From contig JAQJVL010000614.1 of NCBI GenBank assembly GCA_035578905.1, positions 437,634-501,633 of the forward strand: a DNA stretch of 64,000 nt. Reading direction: 5' to 3'. Positions 36,331-47,720 of the stretch are shown in pieces. Origin of the DNA: Stictocephala bisonia. Lineage: Eukaryota > Arthropoda > Insecta > Hemiptera > Membracidae. The notes under the pieces are model-generated. The model was not told the DNA's origin. It saw only the letters and a list, made by a program, of their open reading frames with translations, and ran no database searches. Made by a program: the position numbers and the translations under genes. Numbering within the stretch: position 1 is the stretch's first letter; the number at the start of each line of letters is the position of its first letter.

Positions 36331-37960
36331 TTAAGTTAATATTGCTATGCTTATGAAAGACTTGTAAATTTTAATTATTTTCGGACTTACTTGTATTAAA
36401 GAGGAGGGGAGAAACATTGGATTAAAAATAGACACATTAAAATTGTTCTAGTAATAGCATTTTTGCTATCGTGACAAGACGAACAATGTCAACGAGAGGT
36501 TAAACATGACCAGAGTCCCTTAGACAACTTTTTACTACCACACACTTTAGAGTTTAGTATATTTGAACCTGTGGTCAGCTACAAGGATGGTCACATAGCA
36601 AAGAACAGGGTTTACCGGTCACTGGGGCTTGAACAAAGTCGGCGTACTATTTTTTGTGCCATGAAGTTTTTGGATAGAGGGCGTATTTGAAGGGCTGAAT
36701 CCCTTGTTTTAGACTTTTAGAGGCAATCTAGAAGACAGGAAAAGCTAAAAGTGATAACACTTGAAGTAGATATACGAGTAGTGTAAAGATATTACTCGGG
36801 AATTTGTTCTTGTCTCAAAACAGAATTAAACATTTAATAAAGGGAACCGTCAACAATTCATAAGCATCAACATACTTTTTAGCCATGGTACAAAGGCATA
36901 TTGGGGGAAGATTTTGTGATATAAAATTGGAGTTAAGAGTTAATTAATGATTAAAATATTAAAATTATGCACTTTTACTTCAATCTGTGAAAAGGTTTAT
37001 TTTCTATATAAACGTACAAAGGAACATATTCCTAGTAAGTGGAAAAGAAGCTACAAATAACTTTATGTGTTATCTCAGTGTACAACAATACCTGGGGCGT
37101 CTTTCCGAATAACGTTTTGTCTCCAATCCCAAGTGGAATGTTTGTAAAAAGGTAAAACTTAAAATGTTTGTTATTTTCTACAGAAAAACTTTAAATCTAA
37201 AGGATGATTTAAATATTTGCAAAGAACACATGACTCCAATTAAGGAACATTTCTAAGAAGACATTTTTAGGAAAAACATCATAAGTTACTTTTTCTATTG
37301 AGATATGTTTAACAGTTTAAAGATATAAAAAACATTTTTACTATAAGTTTTGTTTTGTGTGATAACAACGTATTTTATTAATTTAAATCAGTCTTTTTTC
37401 TGCTTTAAAAAAAGTTTTTGTCACATTTGTTTGTAATTATATAATAATATAAACAACTTAAAAATAAATTCATATATACAACTGTGACCAAATGCATTTC
37501 TTAATGTTTGGCCAAATTGTAGATACTTATGACAAAAAAAATCTACAATATTAATTATAGTTTCGTGTTTCTAGAACCTTCATTGTCCTTACTTTATCTT
37601 TCCAAAACTCACTTTATCCATATACGTCAGTCAAAAAATTACTCTACTCATATTTAAATATTTTTTAAAGTCATGCTCATTCTACTAACACATGTTCCTG
37701 ACATAATATTAAAAACGTTTTTTAGTAATTTTGGATAACTTGAGGTTTATGTTTTGAACTAGGCAATATGTTCTCAACCCATGTTTCTAATTGTTATAAA
37801 TTATAAATATAATATATTTCAAAACTTCTTTTACTTTTAAAAAGAAATATGCACAACATCTGAGCTATTAAAGTTTAAAACATACGTGATTAACACTATT
37901 ATTAATAAATATTGTATACATAAATACGATTATTTGCTTGCGGTACTACTCGGCATAAAA
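36331..37960. other. AT-rich spacer
   Basis: No supported gene. 36470-36720 is less AT-rich but has no recognisable frame. Confidence 0.5.
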
Positions 37961-38260
37961 GTCTGAGTGCACATCATGTTTTTATTTATATTGGGAACTG
38001 CTCTTCTGGAATATCCACATTAAAAGTCTACAGAATAAGTAATCCAAAATATTGGTAATAATACCTTCGATAAAATTGAAATACATTACAGTCTGAGTAG
38101 GTATCGGCGCCTTCATTTACGTTGGAAACTGTTGTTTTGAAATAGACACATAAAGATCTACAGCATAAGTAATTTAAAATGTTGGTAATAATACGCTTCG
38201 ATAAAATTTAAATGTATTACAGTCTGAGTATGTATCGGAGTTTGCTGTTCCGGACCCATT
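37961..38260. repeat. 130-bp tandem repeat, two copies and a partial
   Basis: GTCTGAGT starts at 37961, 38091 and 38222. Between them are shared segments ATAAGTAAT, TTGGTAATAATAC and CTTCGATAAAATT. The array ends just before the Harbinger transposase relic at 38320. Confidence 0.85.
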
Positions 38261-38319
38261 TTACTGAAACCAACTAAAATCGAACAATAGGTATTTGTTC
38301 AGCAAGCCTTTTAGACAAA

Positions 38320-38715
38320 TTGAAATTTCCAAAACCATTGTTCGACCACCCGACTTGGCCTCAATGTTTTTATAAATATAAAAAGTTTTACAGCATAACT
38401 CTATTGGCTATGGTATATGCAGATTACTGTTGTAAGTTCATAGATGTAGGCAGAAACCGAAGAAAAAGTGATTTATCTATTTTCAAGGTGTCTGATTTTA
38501 ACATTGCCAAGTAATGGTATATAGCCAATGGAGATCATGCTTTCTCCCTTCGGTATAATCTGCATACTCCATTTTACCACATAATTACAAGAGAGGGTAT
38601 TCAACTATCGCCTCTCAAGGCCAAAGCATGTGTCTGAAAACGCATTTGTCATATTAGTTGCAAGGTATAGAATTTTTACTAACTCTAAAGCAGTTTTAGT
38701 TATGGCTTAGTATTA
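38320..38715 (+). pseudogene. PIF/Harbinger transposase catalytic-domain relic
   Basis: The open part (38320-38514) contains FYKYKKFYSITLLAMVYADY, then KFIDVGRNRRKSD and IFKVSDF, corresponding to the DDE_Tnp_4 segment of HARBI1-type enzymes: K-x-x-hS-hhLL-hhDAxY followed by hDVG-x-x-G-x-xSD. The family's catalytic Asp after LLAMV is replaced by YAD in this copy. After one stop, IANGDHAFSLRYNLHTPF continues. Then, in a shifted frame near 38597-38710, comes VFNYRLSRPKHVSENAFVIL, the characteristic FNxRLSRARxxxENAFG block. The N-terminal half is missing. It is unrelated in position to the HARBI1 relics at 29.6 and 44.3 kb. Inactive. Confidence 0.85.
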
Positions 38716-38807
38716 GTCAAGGCAGCATGTGACTAGTATTATACATACTATATACTATATTATATAAACTTTACTATATATTTACTACGAGACACCCTTT
38801 TACAGTA

Positions 38808-38995
38808 TGCGGTTAAACCTCGTCACTCGCTAAGCTCGTGTCACATCACTCGTAGCTGTACGCTATGCGGTCCAACCTCGCCACTCGCTATGCTCGTTTC
38901 ACCTCATTCGTACCTGTACGCTATGTGGTCTAACCTCGTCACTCGCTAAGCTCGTGTCACCTCACTCGTATCTGTAAGCTATTTGTCCCAATCTC
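38808..38995. repeat. 57-58 bp tandem repeat, three copies
   Basis: GCGGTTAAACC, GCGGTCCAACC and GTGGTCTAACC start at about 38810, 38867 and 38925. Each is followed by TCGTCACTCGCTAAGCTCGT and CTGTACGCTATG-like sequence. GC-rich compared with the surroundings. Confidence 0.92.
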
Positions 38996-39339
38996 GTCAG
39001 TAGTATAGAAATGTCGGTTGAAGCGCAAAAATTACCTTTGTACTGTTATTGTTTACAAATTTATCACCACGTGTGACACCAGAGGTCAAGTTTACTATTG
39101 TTTACTACGACCACGTGGACCCCCCCCCCACGACGTTGTTCTAGTTCAGTGTTGTTTTGATTGACGTCACGCCGTTTTCGCGCTCTTTCTTCTGACGTTA
39201 AATTGTATTTATTAAATTATTTCTGGGCAGAAATGTTGAAGACCGATGCTGGTATCGATCCGAAGACTTTTGGTACGTGAGACCGAGACGCTACCACTGC
39301 AGCACAGTGACACACCCATGAGTAAGGCGAGTAGCGGCA
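38996..39339. other. mixed-composition spacer with a poly-C run
   Basis: A run of 10 or more C lies at 39121-39130. No gene recognised. Confidence 0.4.
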
Positions 39340-40170
39340 GAAGAACGTGTGCCTTCGTTGGCTTCGCTTACGCCGAGCCATACTATATGAAATACACTTG
39401 TTTTTTTTCTTTACATTTATACTACATAAAATGTACCGATATTGCCAACCGGTATTTTTTCCTATCACCAGTGTTACCAACTTACACGAATTATAGTACG
39501 TGCATTCATATAATACATAATACTAATATTTTGGAAAAAAATACTCTATGGAAAAAGGAAGGTTGTGTTTAAGGTAGATGGTGTTTTTTTCTCTCGTTAT
39601 ACAGTATAAATCATTTATTCAAATAGTTATTTGTATTTAATACAGTAATAATTTGTTCTAATCATTTATTATTCAAACTAGATGCAAAAAAAATCTGTTT
39701 GTTGTCTGCTAGTATCAGCTAATGTGTCTTCTGCTCGCTTTGCTTACACTGAGCCATACTATAGGAAATACACTTGCTTTTTTTCTTTACGTTTATACTA
39801 TATAAAATGCACCGGTACATATGTTTTTGTTCTATATAAAATTTACCGATATTGCCAACTATTATTTTCACAATTATTTATACTATAAAAATGTATCGGT
39901 ATTGCAAACTGTTTTTTACACAGTGTTACCAACTCACACGATTAATTGCATTATACTATAATAAATGTGTATATGTTTTTTTCACATTTTTACTATATAA
40001 AATACATCAAAATTGGCAATCGTTATTTTCTCATTGTCAGTGTTACCATAAAATATGATTATTACGTTATACTACTGTAAATACATATATGAGTTTTTTT
40101 TCTTTTTTAGTTATACTATAATAAATACAAATGTGTTTTTCCGTGTTACAGTAATATTTTTCTACTTCGT
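39340..40170. repeat. degenerate compound tandem repeat
   Basis: Two long copies start with CTTCG/CTCGCTTTGCTTAC and GAGCCATACTAT at about 39355 and 39738. Both continue with AAATACACTTG, TTTTTTTCTTTAC, TTTATACTA, ATAAAATG and ACCG. Shorter variants of TATACTATATAAAAT plus GATATTGCCAAC recur through 39840-40130. Short frames (39246-39572, 39682-39888, 39852-40058) are repeat by-products. Confidence 0.75.
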
Positions 40171-40756
40171 TATCCTTAGTAATATTGTTCTCGGCTGACA
40201 ATAAATACGTTAAAATGGTTATTAAGTATTAGGAGAACAGAACTTAGTAAGATATCTGAACTCGATCATTGATATCATGAGCGCGCTATCATATCACTTA
40301 ACCTTGATGTCAGGCGGTGCGCGCTTTTTCAACACGTGCCGTATCGGCCGCGACTTTTCTTTAAACAAAACGTCCTTCATCATTTGCATACTTAAGTCTT
40401 CTGTTGAGAAGATTTTTTTGTTTATATATGAGTGTGTAAGTATACAATGGAAAAATAATAGTTTATTTTCTCTAATACAATAAAATAGGCTATAGATGTG
40501 AAATTCCCTATACATTTTATTTCAGATTTCCATTAGGATCTTACGTATGAAAGCCTTAAGTAACATTTTAATCTAATATGTTAAACACATTAGAGCTTAC
40601 AGTTAAGTAATTTTTAAATGGATAAAAATGTTTAATTTCTCCAAGAAAAAGGATCTTCATACATGTCTAACTATTATAATATACCTGAGAGAAACGTATA
40701 AATATAAATGACACTTTAAGTTAAAAACATGTACTATTATTTGGGTGGAAGGGAGT
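40171..40756. other. spacer left of the hAT element
   Basis: 40260-40400 is GC-richer and has short open frames on both strands, matching no known family. Otherwise AT-rich. Confidence 0.45.
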
Positions 40757-41306
40757 CAGTGGCGTATATACAAAATTTTTTCGGGGGGGGCCGATCTTGA
40801 TTAAGCAAGTATTACTAAGACACATTACCGGGGGGTCCGGGGGTACCCCCCGGGAAATTTTTCAAAAAGTAAACTCATGGATATGTCATTTTACGCTATT
40901 CTAGCTCCTACAAAATTGGGATAATATTATGTTTTAAGTTAAAATGATATATGTTTATAATGTACACAATTACACCGATATTGTATATGTTTAGAAATAT
41001 TAATACATTCAGACTAGCTTCCAGTTTGTAAAATAAATTAAGATACAAGATGAGTGTATTGTTTTAGTTTTCAAACATATCAATCCCCGCCCATGATATG
41101 AGTTATAGGCCCTAACTATTTTTAAAGTTATATTTATATCTTTTTATTTTTTTATTTATTTAGGGAAAAATAAATCAGAATAAGACTAAAAAATAAATAA
41201 AAACAATAACACGTTAAAGAAATTTTACTTACATTTTGTAATATTAAATATTACGTCAGCTCTGAACAAATCATAACATATTTTACACTTTTGACTACTG
41301 TCAATC

Positions 41307-42045
41307 CTACAAAACAAAGTCAACATTTCTTTTTACACTTGAAAATTTAGCAATAACATCTTCATCACTTATGTTAATGTCTCTATGGATGGAAAGTAGG
41401 GCTAGCCCATTAAGTCTGCTTTCTGAAGTGGTGTTGCGTAAGTAAGTCTTCAATCTTCTTAAGCTTGAAAAACGTCTCTCCACTGTTGCGACAGAAACAG
41501 GTAAAATAGCTAGAAAATTTAAAAGGATGTAAATGTTCGGGAAAAATGTCTTATCGCATCTTTCAAGGGTGTCGATGGCTGTTTTTGGTGTAGTTTCCTC
41601 ACTTTCATTAATCTACTTCTCTTTCCAAAGAAGAAACTCGCTTTGGACTACCTCGTTGTAGGACAAGTCGTTTTCATAAAAGTTTACTGCCATTTCAATA
41701 GAGGAAAAGTCATTTTTCTTACAAAATTCAGGAAGGATATTTTGTAAAGAAGCGATATTCTCTTTATGTGATTCAAAGCGCTCCTTTAATGCACTACAAA
41801 AATCATCAAGGTAAGGTACATAAACAGCTCGCCTATAATATTCTTCCCCTGTGGTGTAAGAAACGTTATTACGACCCGTTTGAAAACGGCAAACTCTTGG
41901 GACCTCTTCCACAACATTCAGTTTTTCTGAAAATTCTTTTATTTGATTATAAAGGGCTTTGAAATCTTCATCTGCATTAAGTCTCTTTTTTGATATAAGT
42001 TCCAAGACACTTGTCACATTTTTCATTGATGATGATAGATCAACA

Positions 42046-42080
<35 letters not shown>

Positions 42081-43722
42081 TAGCTCATGTGACAAGTTAT
42101 GTGTTGTGGACAACATACTTCCCAGAACAAAAATATTTACAATAAATTCAAACTGACTTATAGAAATTCCCAGAGCATGTGCTTTAGATGAAGAATTATT
42201 TTCTTCTTCCTCAATTTTTAAAAGAGCCAGAATAATTGGTTCCAAAATATCTTTGAATAAAAGCACATAGTCGTGCCTTTCTACCCAACGGGTTTCACAA
42301 AGTGAAATTAGTTTTTTCTTCTTTTGTTCCGGACAACACTCTGATAACACTGTTTTAAGAATGTTAGTATTTTTAGCAGACTTATGGAAGAAGCTGCACA
42401 CTTCTTTAAAACACTCATACAATTTCTGATACAAGGTATAAGACTTGTATCAGACAAACATAAGTTTAGTGAATGGGAAGAACAATGAGTTCAAACAGCT
42501 AATGGATATTTTTCTTTTATACGAGCCTGAACCCCTCTTAAGTGGCCTCGCATCGCTGCAGCACCATCATAAACTTGGCCTGTCAATTGACTTAAATCTA
42601 AACTAAAAGTTGATAAAGTTCCCAATATTGTGTTCGACAAGGATTCGCCTGTCACGTCATAGACGGGGACAAAAGTTAAAAAATCTTCTCTGATTTTGAA
42701 TGACTGTTCTTCCACATATCGCACACAGATAGAAAGCTGTTCTGTTTGGCTAATGTCAGTTGTTTCATCTGCTAACACAGTATAAAATACAGATTTCTGA
42801 ACATTCGACACAATTCGTGATTGGATCAACTCCCCAAAAGTTTTTATAAGTTCAGGCTAATTTCAGAACTTGTATTCATACTCTTTCCCCCACTGCTTTT
42901 CAAATGGTCTTTAAGAATATCATCTCCACATTTAGCTCTATATCGCAGAAGCGATCGTAAATTTCCATCATTATTTATTGGTTCTTCTAAATCTATTCTG
43001 CCACTGTCACTGTGGCCCCTCAGTGCAATTTGTTGTCTTCCACAAAACCGTATAGTTTGTATCATCGGTATCAACCGCTTTCTGTTTTCCAATACATCAT
43101 TTCTTCTTTGCGTGTTGATTTGATTTATTATGCTCTCAGATCTGTTATGTACAATGGCTTTTGTGTTTTCTGCCGTTAAAAGTGCATTTTTGTGAAATGT
43201 GTAATTGCTATGTTTATTAAACATCTCCCTTGCTTTTTTCCAATTAGTAAAAGGCTTTGTAACCAATGTCCCTACCATTTGGTGGTCCTTCTTACCTACA
43301 GTTTTAGAACAGGAAAATAATACACAATATTTACAAAAACTTCCGGATTTAACCTCCGAATATGCAAGCCATTCAAACTCGTCCAGCCATTTATTTTGAA
43401 AAGATCTTTTGTGATTCAATAAATAAGTAGTAGGATATTTATAATCCTGTGGAGGTTTCCAGATATTTTCAACTAGTGAAACTTTATCATCATTAGTAAG
43501 GCAAGAAATAGCATCACGTTCACAATAATTGCCAATATCAAATTTATTACTTCTAATACAGGCTGAGGTCGGGACTGGCTCAGTCGAGGAAGTAGCCATA
43601 CTTGTATCAGAGACATCACTGACACTGGAGCAGCCAGCTTCAACATTATCCTCATCCGGATTAGACCTATCTACACTGAGCTTTTTAGTAAAAAAGTTTT
43701 GAATCGATGCTTGCCTTTTCAT
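41307..43722 (-). pseudogene. hAT transposase relic (ZMYM/TTF-finger type)
   Basis: Frames in order from the ATG at 43722. The N-terminal 292 residues have MKRQASIQNFF, a TTF-type zinc finger region (WLAYSEVKSGSFCKYCVLF) and a DUF4371-like segment; the frame is lost near 42840. The next frame (42829-42491) has VLADETTDIS, the first catalytic region, and GQVYDGAAAM, the conserved hAT second block. It is broken again near 42480. The frame 42434-41613 has CETRWVERHDY, typical of the hAT core, and after one stop the dimerisation motif VSVATVERRFSSLRRLKTYL with LALLSIHRDI, ending at 41307. A 32-base poly-A tract on the coding strand (42048-42079) adds a Lys run. It would bind the element ends and excise by hairpinning the flank; this copy cannot. 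Overall length matches the usual 700-800 residues. Confidence 0.93.
42048..42079 (-). repeat. 32-base A tract inside the hAT transposase frame
   Basis: An unbroken run of 32 T on the + strand interrupts an otherwise normal hAT core sequence between HELQ and VDLSS. It encodes a Lys run without closing the frame. It probably arose by homopolymer expansion in a dead copy. Confidence 0.9.
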
Positions 43723-44161
43723 TATGTATTGTTATATTATAGAATCACTTACTTTCAATATGTACAGCATTGAGCCTACATCATAATTGAACACAGAACT
43801 TAAATATATATACACACACACATCACCCGAATAAAAATAACTCGCTATGAGACTCGACTCACGGAATAAAACTATTTACTACGCTACGACTGTGTCAGTC
43901 AGTGGCTTGTTGACATAAGGCTCGATGCACACTTGCGTCTTTGCAAGTTGCGTGCACGCCGCGGGCAAGCTTCGTATGACCGCCAGCGGTTTAGCAGTAG
44001 TGAGTTGTAAGTTAGGTAGTGCACATTCAAGCGGAGTCGTGGCGTGCACGCAACTAACAAGCGACTTGCAAGCAGCGTGAGCTGGGAAGGACGCAACTAC
44101 TGCTACGCCGCCACTTGCACGCGGCTTCCACAACAAGTCTGGCGGCTTGGCAGTGTGTGCT

Positions 44162-44251
44162 AGGTAATCGGTGAATGCACATTGACCGCGCGATGTGCAT
44201 TCGCCGATTACCTTATATTATTAAAATAAGTGCATAACACTTATTTTAATA
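44162..44251. repeat. two adjacent strong hairpins inside the nested Harbinger element
   Basis: AGGTAATCGGTGAATGCACA (from 44162) pairs with 44193-44213 over 21 bp with one mismatch and a 10-nt loop. TATTAAAATAAGTG (44219-44232) pairs perfectly with CACTTATTTTAATA (44238-44251) with a 5-nt loop. They lie where the transposase body is missing and may be the scar of a smaller foldback insertion or deletion. Confidence 0.85.
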
Positions 44252-44269
44252 TATTAAGTGTTATGCTAC

Positions 44270-44566
44270 CTACCTAAGAGTAACAACTAACATTTCAATA
44301 GGAGGTATTGATAGTCTGCATATGGTATCTTGACTTTTGATAGTGTCGTGGAGTTTTGCTTCAAGTTCATCAAATGATGCTATACCCATCCTAAAATTGA
44401 ACAATTTCTTCTCATCTCCACGAGGATCTTGGAAAAGGGTAACAAACGCCCCTTTTAACAAACGAGCACTAACTAATGGATGCACCCACATACGTCGTTT
44501 TTTGTCATTATATAAATAGTTATATACAGTAAACGCAAATTCAACACGTTGTCTGTGACCTTCCAT
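44270..44566 (-). pseudogene. HARBI1-like transposase N-terminal fragment (98 aa)
   Basis: From the ATG at 44566 the frame gives a 98-residue product with RRMWVHPLVSARLLKGAF, then FQDPRGDEKKLFNFRMGIAS and FDELEAKL, ending IEMLVVTLR. This is the N-terminal region of PIF/Harbinger transposases: WVHP, GAF, L-x-x-D-x-x-FxxYFRM-S-x-x-FDELL, RxxIxPxERLAVTLRYLATG. The protein stops right where the ALRYLATG helix should continue, so the catalytic half was lost by internal deletion. The open frame continues upstream to 44815 through the terminal inverted repeat, which is not expected to be coding. Confidence 0.88.
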
Positions 44567-45090
44567 GTTGCTTGGGAGGTGCACAGAGACTGAAGACGCC
44601 GAAAAACCGCTGTAATGTGTATTGACGGAAAAAACAAGCCAAGCGTACGCAGCTTGCCCGCGGCCCGGCGCGGCGTGCACGCTACTTGCAAAAACGCAAG
44701 TGTGCATCGAGCCTAAGGTGGACGCAACACGCCGCCGCCGTGCCGGTTTGGCGTTGGTGGGGGGGCGGGCGGCTAAAAATAGCATGTGAGGGAGAGAGGG
44801 ACTAAGTTCAGTCAATCAATAGTTCTGTCTTGCCACTTGCCGTCCCGAATACATGGATCTGAAATCGCTGATGGCATGCAGTGAACTAAACTGCACTCAT
44901 TTAAACAAATTGCGTTTTTTATACTAGAAATCAGTTAGCACGATAGCAGCTGGTATGCGCGATGAATAACAAATAAAAATGTGATGAAAATTTTTTTTAT
45001 TTATGGATAAACAAATATTTATTTTTGCATATTTCGGGGGGGCCAAGGCTCCCTCGGCCCCTCCCTCATATATACGCCACTGAAGCGAGT

Positions 45091-46017
45091 GTATTGATTT
45101 AAGTCACTTTACATTCAAATTCATTTATTGGTCTTCACAGTGTACAGTTTTACATTGTATGAGCCTTGTCAACTAAAACTAACCATGTTACAAACCAATC
45201 ATATCAAGTTTTTTGCGAAAAAAATAAATAAAAATGTATGCTAACTAAAGAAAAAAAATTTTAAAAGAGTTATCATAAAAAATAATACAACTGTAATATG
45301 GCTGAGATTCGTTTTAATGGCATTCATCACAGTTGATTTAGTTACATATTCTTAATTTTTTTTAATACTAAAAATAAAAAATATCACATGACATTTCATA
45401 AGTGTTATGGATATTGAAATTGAACGTAAAAATACTGGTTTGATATATTATTAAACAAATAAGCTTACAACAACAACAAAAAACGATATTTATCCTCATT
45501 TTGGAAAGTGTGACATTATTAGGTCAGAGTCTCCTCGTTCAGTAAACAAACGTCATGTTCAACCTATCAAGAATAATAATTTGTTGTTCATATAACTTCT
45601 GTTCACATTACAGAACTTCACATTCAACTATTTATTTTGAAGTGCCTAAATTATTATTTATTTGTTATGAAGTTAAACAAATATTTATAATAACTAGTAC
45701 AACTATTTCTATATTAGCACTACCAGATAATTAATGCAATCATTTGTAAGGAAGGGAATATTCCCTTCCTAATTCTAAAGGATACATGTTTCTGTAAAAT
45801 ATACATGCATTTCAAAATTATTCATTGAGAGCAACATTAAGCAATCAAAACAGACATATATAAATAATTAATTTAATATCTTTTAATCACTAACAAAAGA
45901 CCTTATCTAATAAAAACACATTAATAGAAATAAAGAAGACCATTTGTTTTATAGGTTATATAGTCATATAGACGTATTTTATTTACGTTAACGCTGTGTA
46001 AAATAGAATATAAAACG
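45091..46017. other. AT-rich spacer
   Basis: No supported feature. Confidence 0.5.
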
Positions 46018-46140
46018 GTGAGACGATTCAGTGGTTAAAGTCTCGGACTGGGGAGTCCAAATTCCAATGTTCGAATCCTCAACTTAGCTAATGATTTCAT
46101 CGAATAAATTACAGGCACAGACCTGCAGTCGTAAATGAAG
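46018..46140 (+). repeat. tRNA-derived SINE, copy 1
   Basis: A-box region GACGATTCAGTGG (46022-46034) and B box GTTCGAATCC (46069-46078) at tRNA spacing. Between them CTCGGACTG, GGGAGT and CAAA.TCCAA match the copy at 52.3 kb. Downstream both share an AATCCTCAAC/AATCCCCAAC stretch and a GCACAG.CCTGCAG block. The head is tRNA-like but unpaired, so this is a retroposed SINE transcribed by RNA polymerase III, not a tRNA gene. Confidence 0.8.
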
Positions 46141-47456
46141 TTGATAATATTGGTTAATCAGATGTTAGCAGTTCCTAAATATTTCACGGCAATTCAAGCA
46201 AGAATGGTTGGTGCTGTGATTTTATATAACAGAATGTGAAGAAAGTTTAAGTGAACATAGGGATTCCTACAAAGAAGTTTACGTATATCAAGTTTGTTAC
46301 TTCATAATTTCTCCATAAATAGTTTTTAAAAATTACATTCATTTTAATTAAGGTAAACCAAAGACGGTATGTTAAAATGACAATTTGCTGACGTTTGTAT
46401 AAAGAAAATGATGGCTAAAAGAATTTCAATCTTCATTGCATTAAACTATTAAAACTGATATATGAATATCATTTGATACAGTTACGTGGTAATTAGTAGT
46501 TTTGTAATAATACTTCGTTTCTTAAACTAATTTTTATATGATTTAAATTTTAAAATTATAATTTTATTTGCTAGACCTATAAAACAAAATACTGATCTTT
46601 ATTTAATTTATTTCCATTTCATAAAAAATTTCTTTCAGAAAGCGAACTTAAAATTAAAAAGTTAGTAATGTTTACAATTTATCATTAGTGCACACAGCAA
46701 GTAAAAGAAAATCAAATAAATACAGAAGAATACAAGTATAGAGTTTAATGTTAATATGGAAGTATTGCCCTATATTATAAGCACTCTATAGTATAAAACC
46801 TATGTTATATAAGCATAAAAAATTTAATTTATTTTGTTAAATAACGTTCTTGAAAAGAGACTACGTAAAAAGGCTGTATTAATGGTACTACCACAATACT
46901 AAAATCCGGTGTTTTGACTTAATCATGCAGAACATAGCATTTAAATTACTAGTAATCTTAGTTTTTGTAAATTAGTGTAAGTAGACAATCAGAGTCTGCT
47001 ATATCAAAATCCAGATCAAAGCAGTACGAATTATCCATTTTCTTGGCCGAGTTAGCAATCATGGGAGCACGTTGGAAAATTATTTACAGTTGATTGGAGC
47101 TTGATGTGTCAAAGCATTCAAGTCACAACCGTGGAAACTTGCCGGTCTATAGTGGAAGTTGTTCACCTTTTGACCACGATAAAACGTATCAAATCGTTGT
47201 TTAGTAATAATCAGCAAATGACTTTGTATGTAATTTGAAACATTTTTCACAGATTTCAATTAAGTTTTATGGTCCTAAATAACAAAATATGTCGTCACTA
47301 TCATAGCATAGTAAAGTAATATGCATTCTTATAGGATTTCTTCTGAACATTCTTATCATGTGCTTATGATTTTAATGTAGTTTCATTTATTTTCAACATC
47401 GTTATTTCTTTTAGATTTCCAGTAAGAAAATCAGAGCTTCTAATAAGTGGATCTTA
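46141..47456. other. AT-rich spacer
   Basis: No supported feature. Confidence 0.5.
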
Positions 47457-47720
47457 TCTCTCCCCCTCTCACTACCTCTCCCTCCCTCTCCCGCTCACCC
47501 CCCTCTCTATCTCTCTCTCCCTCTCCCCTCCCTCTTGTCTGATGGTTGTTGTGTGACAAGGAACCCGAATTTGAACTGGTTCATTTTCTTAAGTAGAAAT
47601 ATGATACTCTCTCTCTCTCTCTCTTGTAAGATGGTTGCTGCGAGTCAGGGGACCGACCATCTTGGTCATTTTCTAAAGTAGATGTATACTGCTTACTCTC
47701 TTGTCTCATGGTTTGCTGTA
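47457..47720 (+). repeat. pyrimidine-rich CT repeat with an approximate 75-91 bp tandem
   Basis: 47457-47535 and 47606-47626 are almost pure C/T. The segment CTTGTCTGATGGTTG recurs as CTTGTAAGATGGTTG and CTTGTCTCATGGTTTG near 47534, 47625 and 47700, each followed by GGTCATTTTCT-type sequence in the first two. Mirror-repeat CT tracts can adopt triplex (H-DNA) structures. Confidence 0.85.

Larger units (their letters stand above)
43919..44713 (-). mobile_element. Harbinger-derived element nested in the hAT element
   Basis: GGCTCGATGCACACTTGCG at 43919 and its inverse CGCAAGTGTGCATCGAGCC ending at 44713 form the termini. Inverted similarity continues through TTGCAAGT-type and GCGTGCACGCCGCG blocks for about 60 bp. 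Flanking TAA on both sides (43916-43918 and 44714-44716) is the 3-bp duplication of PIF/Harbinger elements. The interior keeps only the start of a transposase plus two hairpins, so it was non-autonomous. Its GC content is clearly higher than that of the hAT host. Confidence 0.93.
40757..45082 (-). mobile_element. hAT DNA transposon (4.3 kb) with nested Harbinger insertion
   Basis: Left end CAGTGGCGTATATA at 40757 and right end TATATACGCCACTG ending at 45082 are exact inverses, followed on both sides by G-rich/C-rich subterminal runs (GGGGGGGCC). Flanks show an 8-bp duplication with one mismatch, AAGGGAGT (40749-40756) and AAGCGAGT (45083-45090). Eight-base duplications and CAGTGGCG-type termini are diagnostic of hAT elements. 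The transposase relic runs on the minus strand. A 795-bp Harbinger-derived element sits in the 5' region. The mismatch in the duplication and the broken frames indicate that the copy is not recent. Confidence 0.95.

Noticed and set aside
43879..44136. Minus-strand frames over the left part of the nested Harbinger element
   Set aside because: They cover the GC-rich terminal inverted repeat; no conserved motif.
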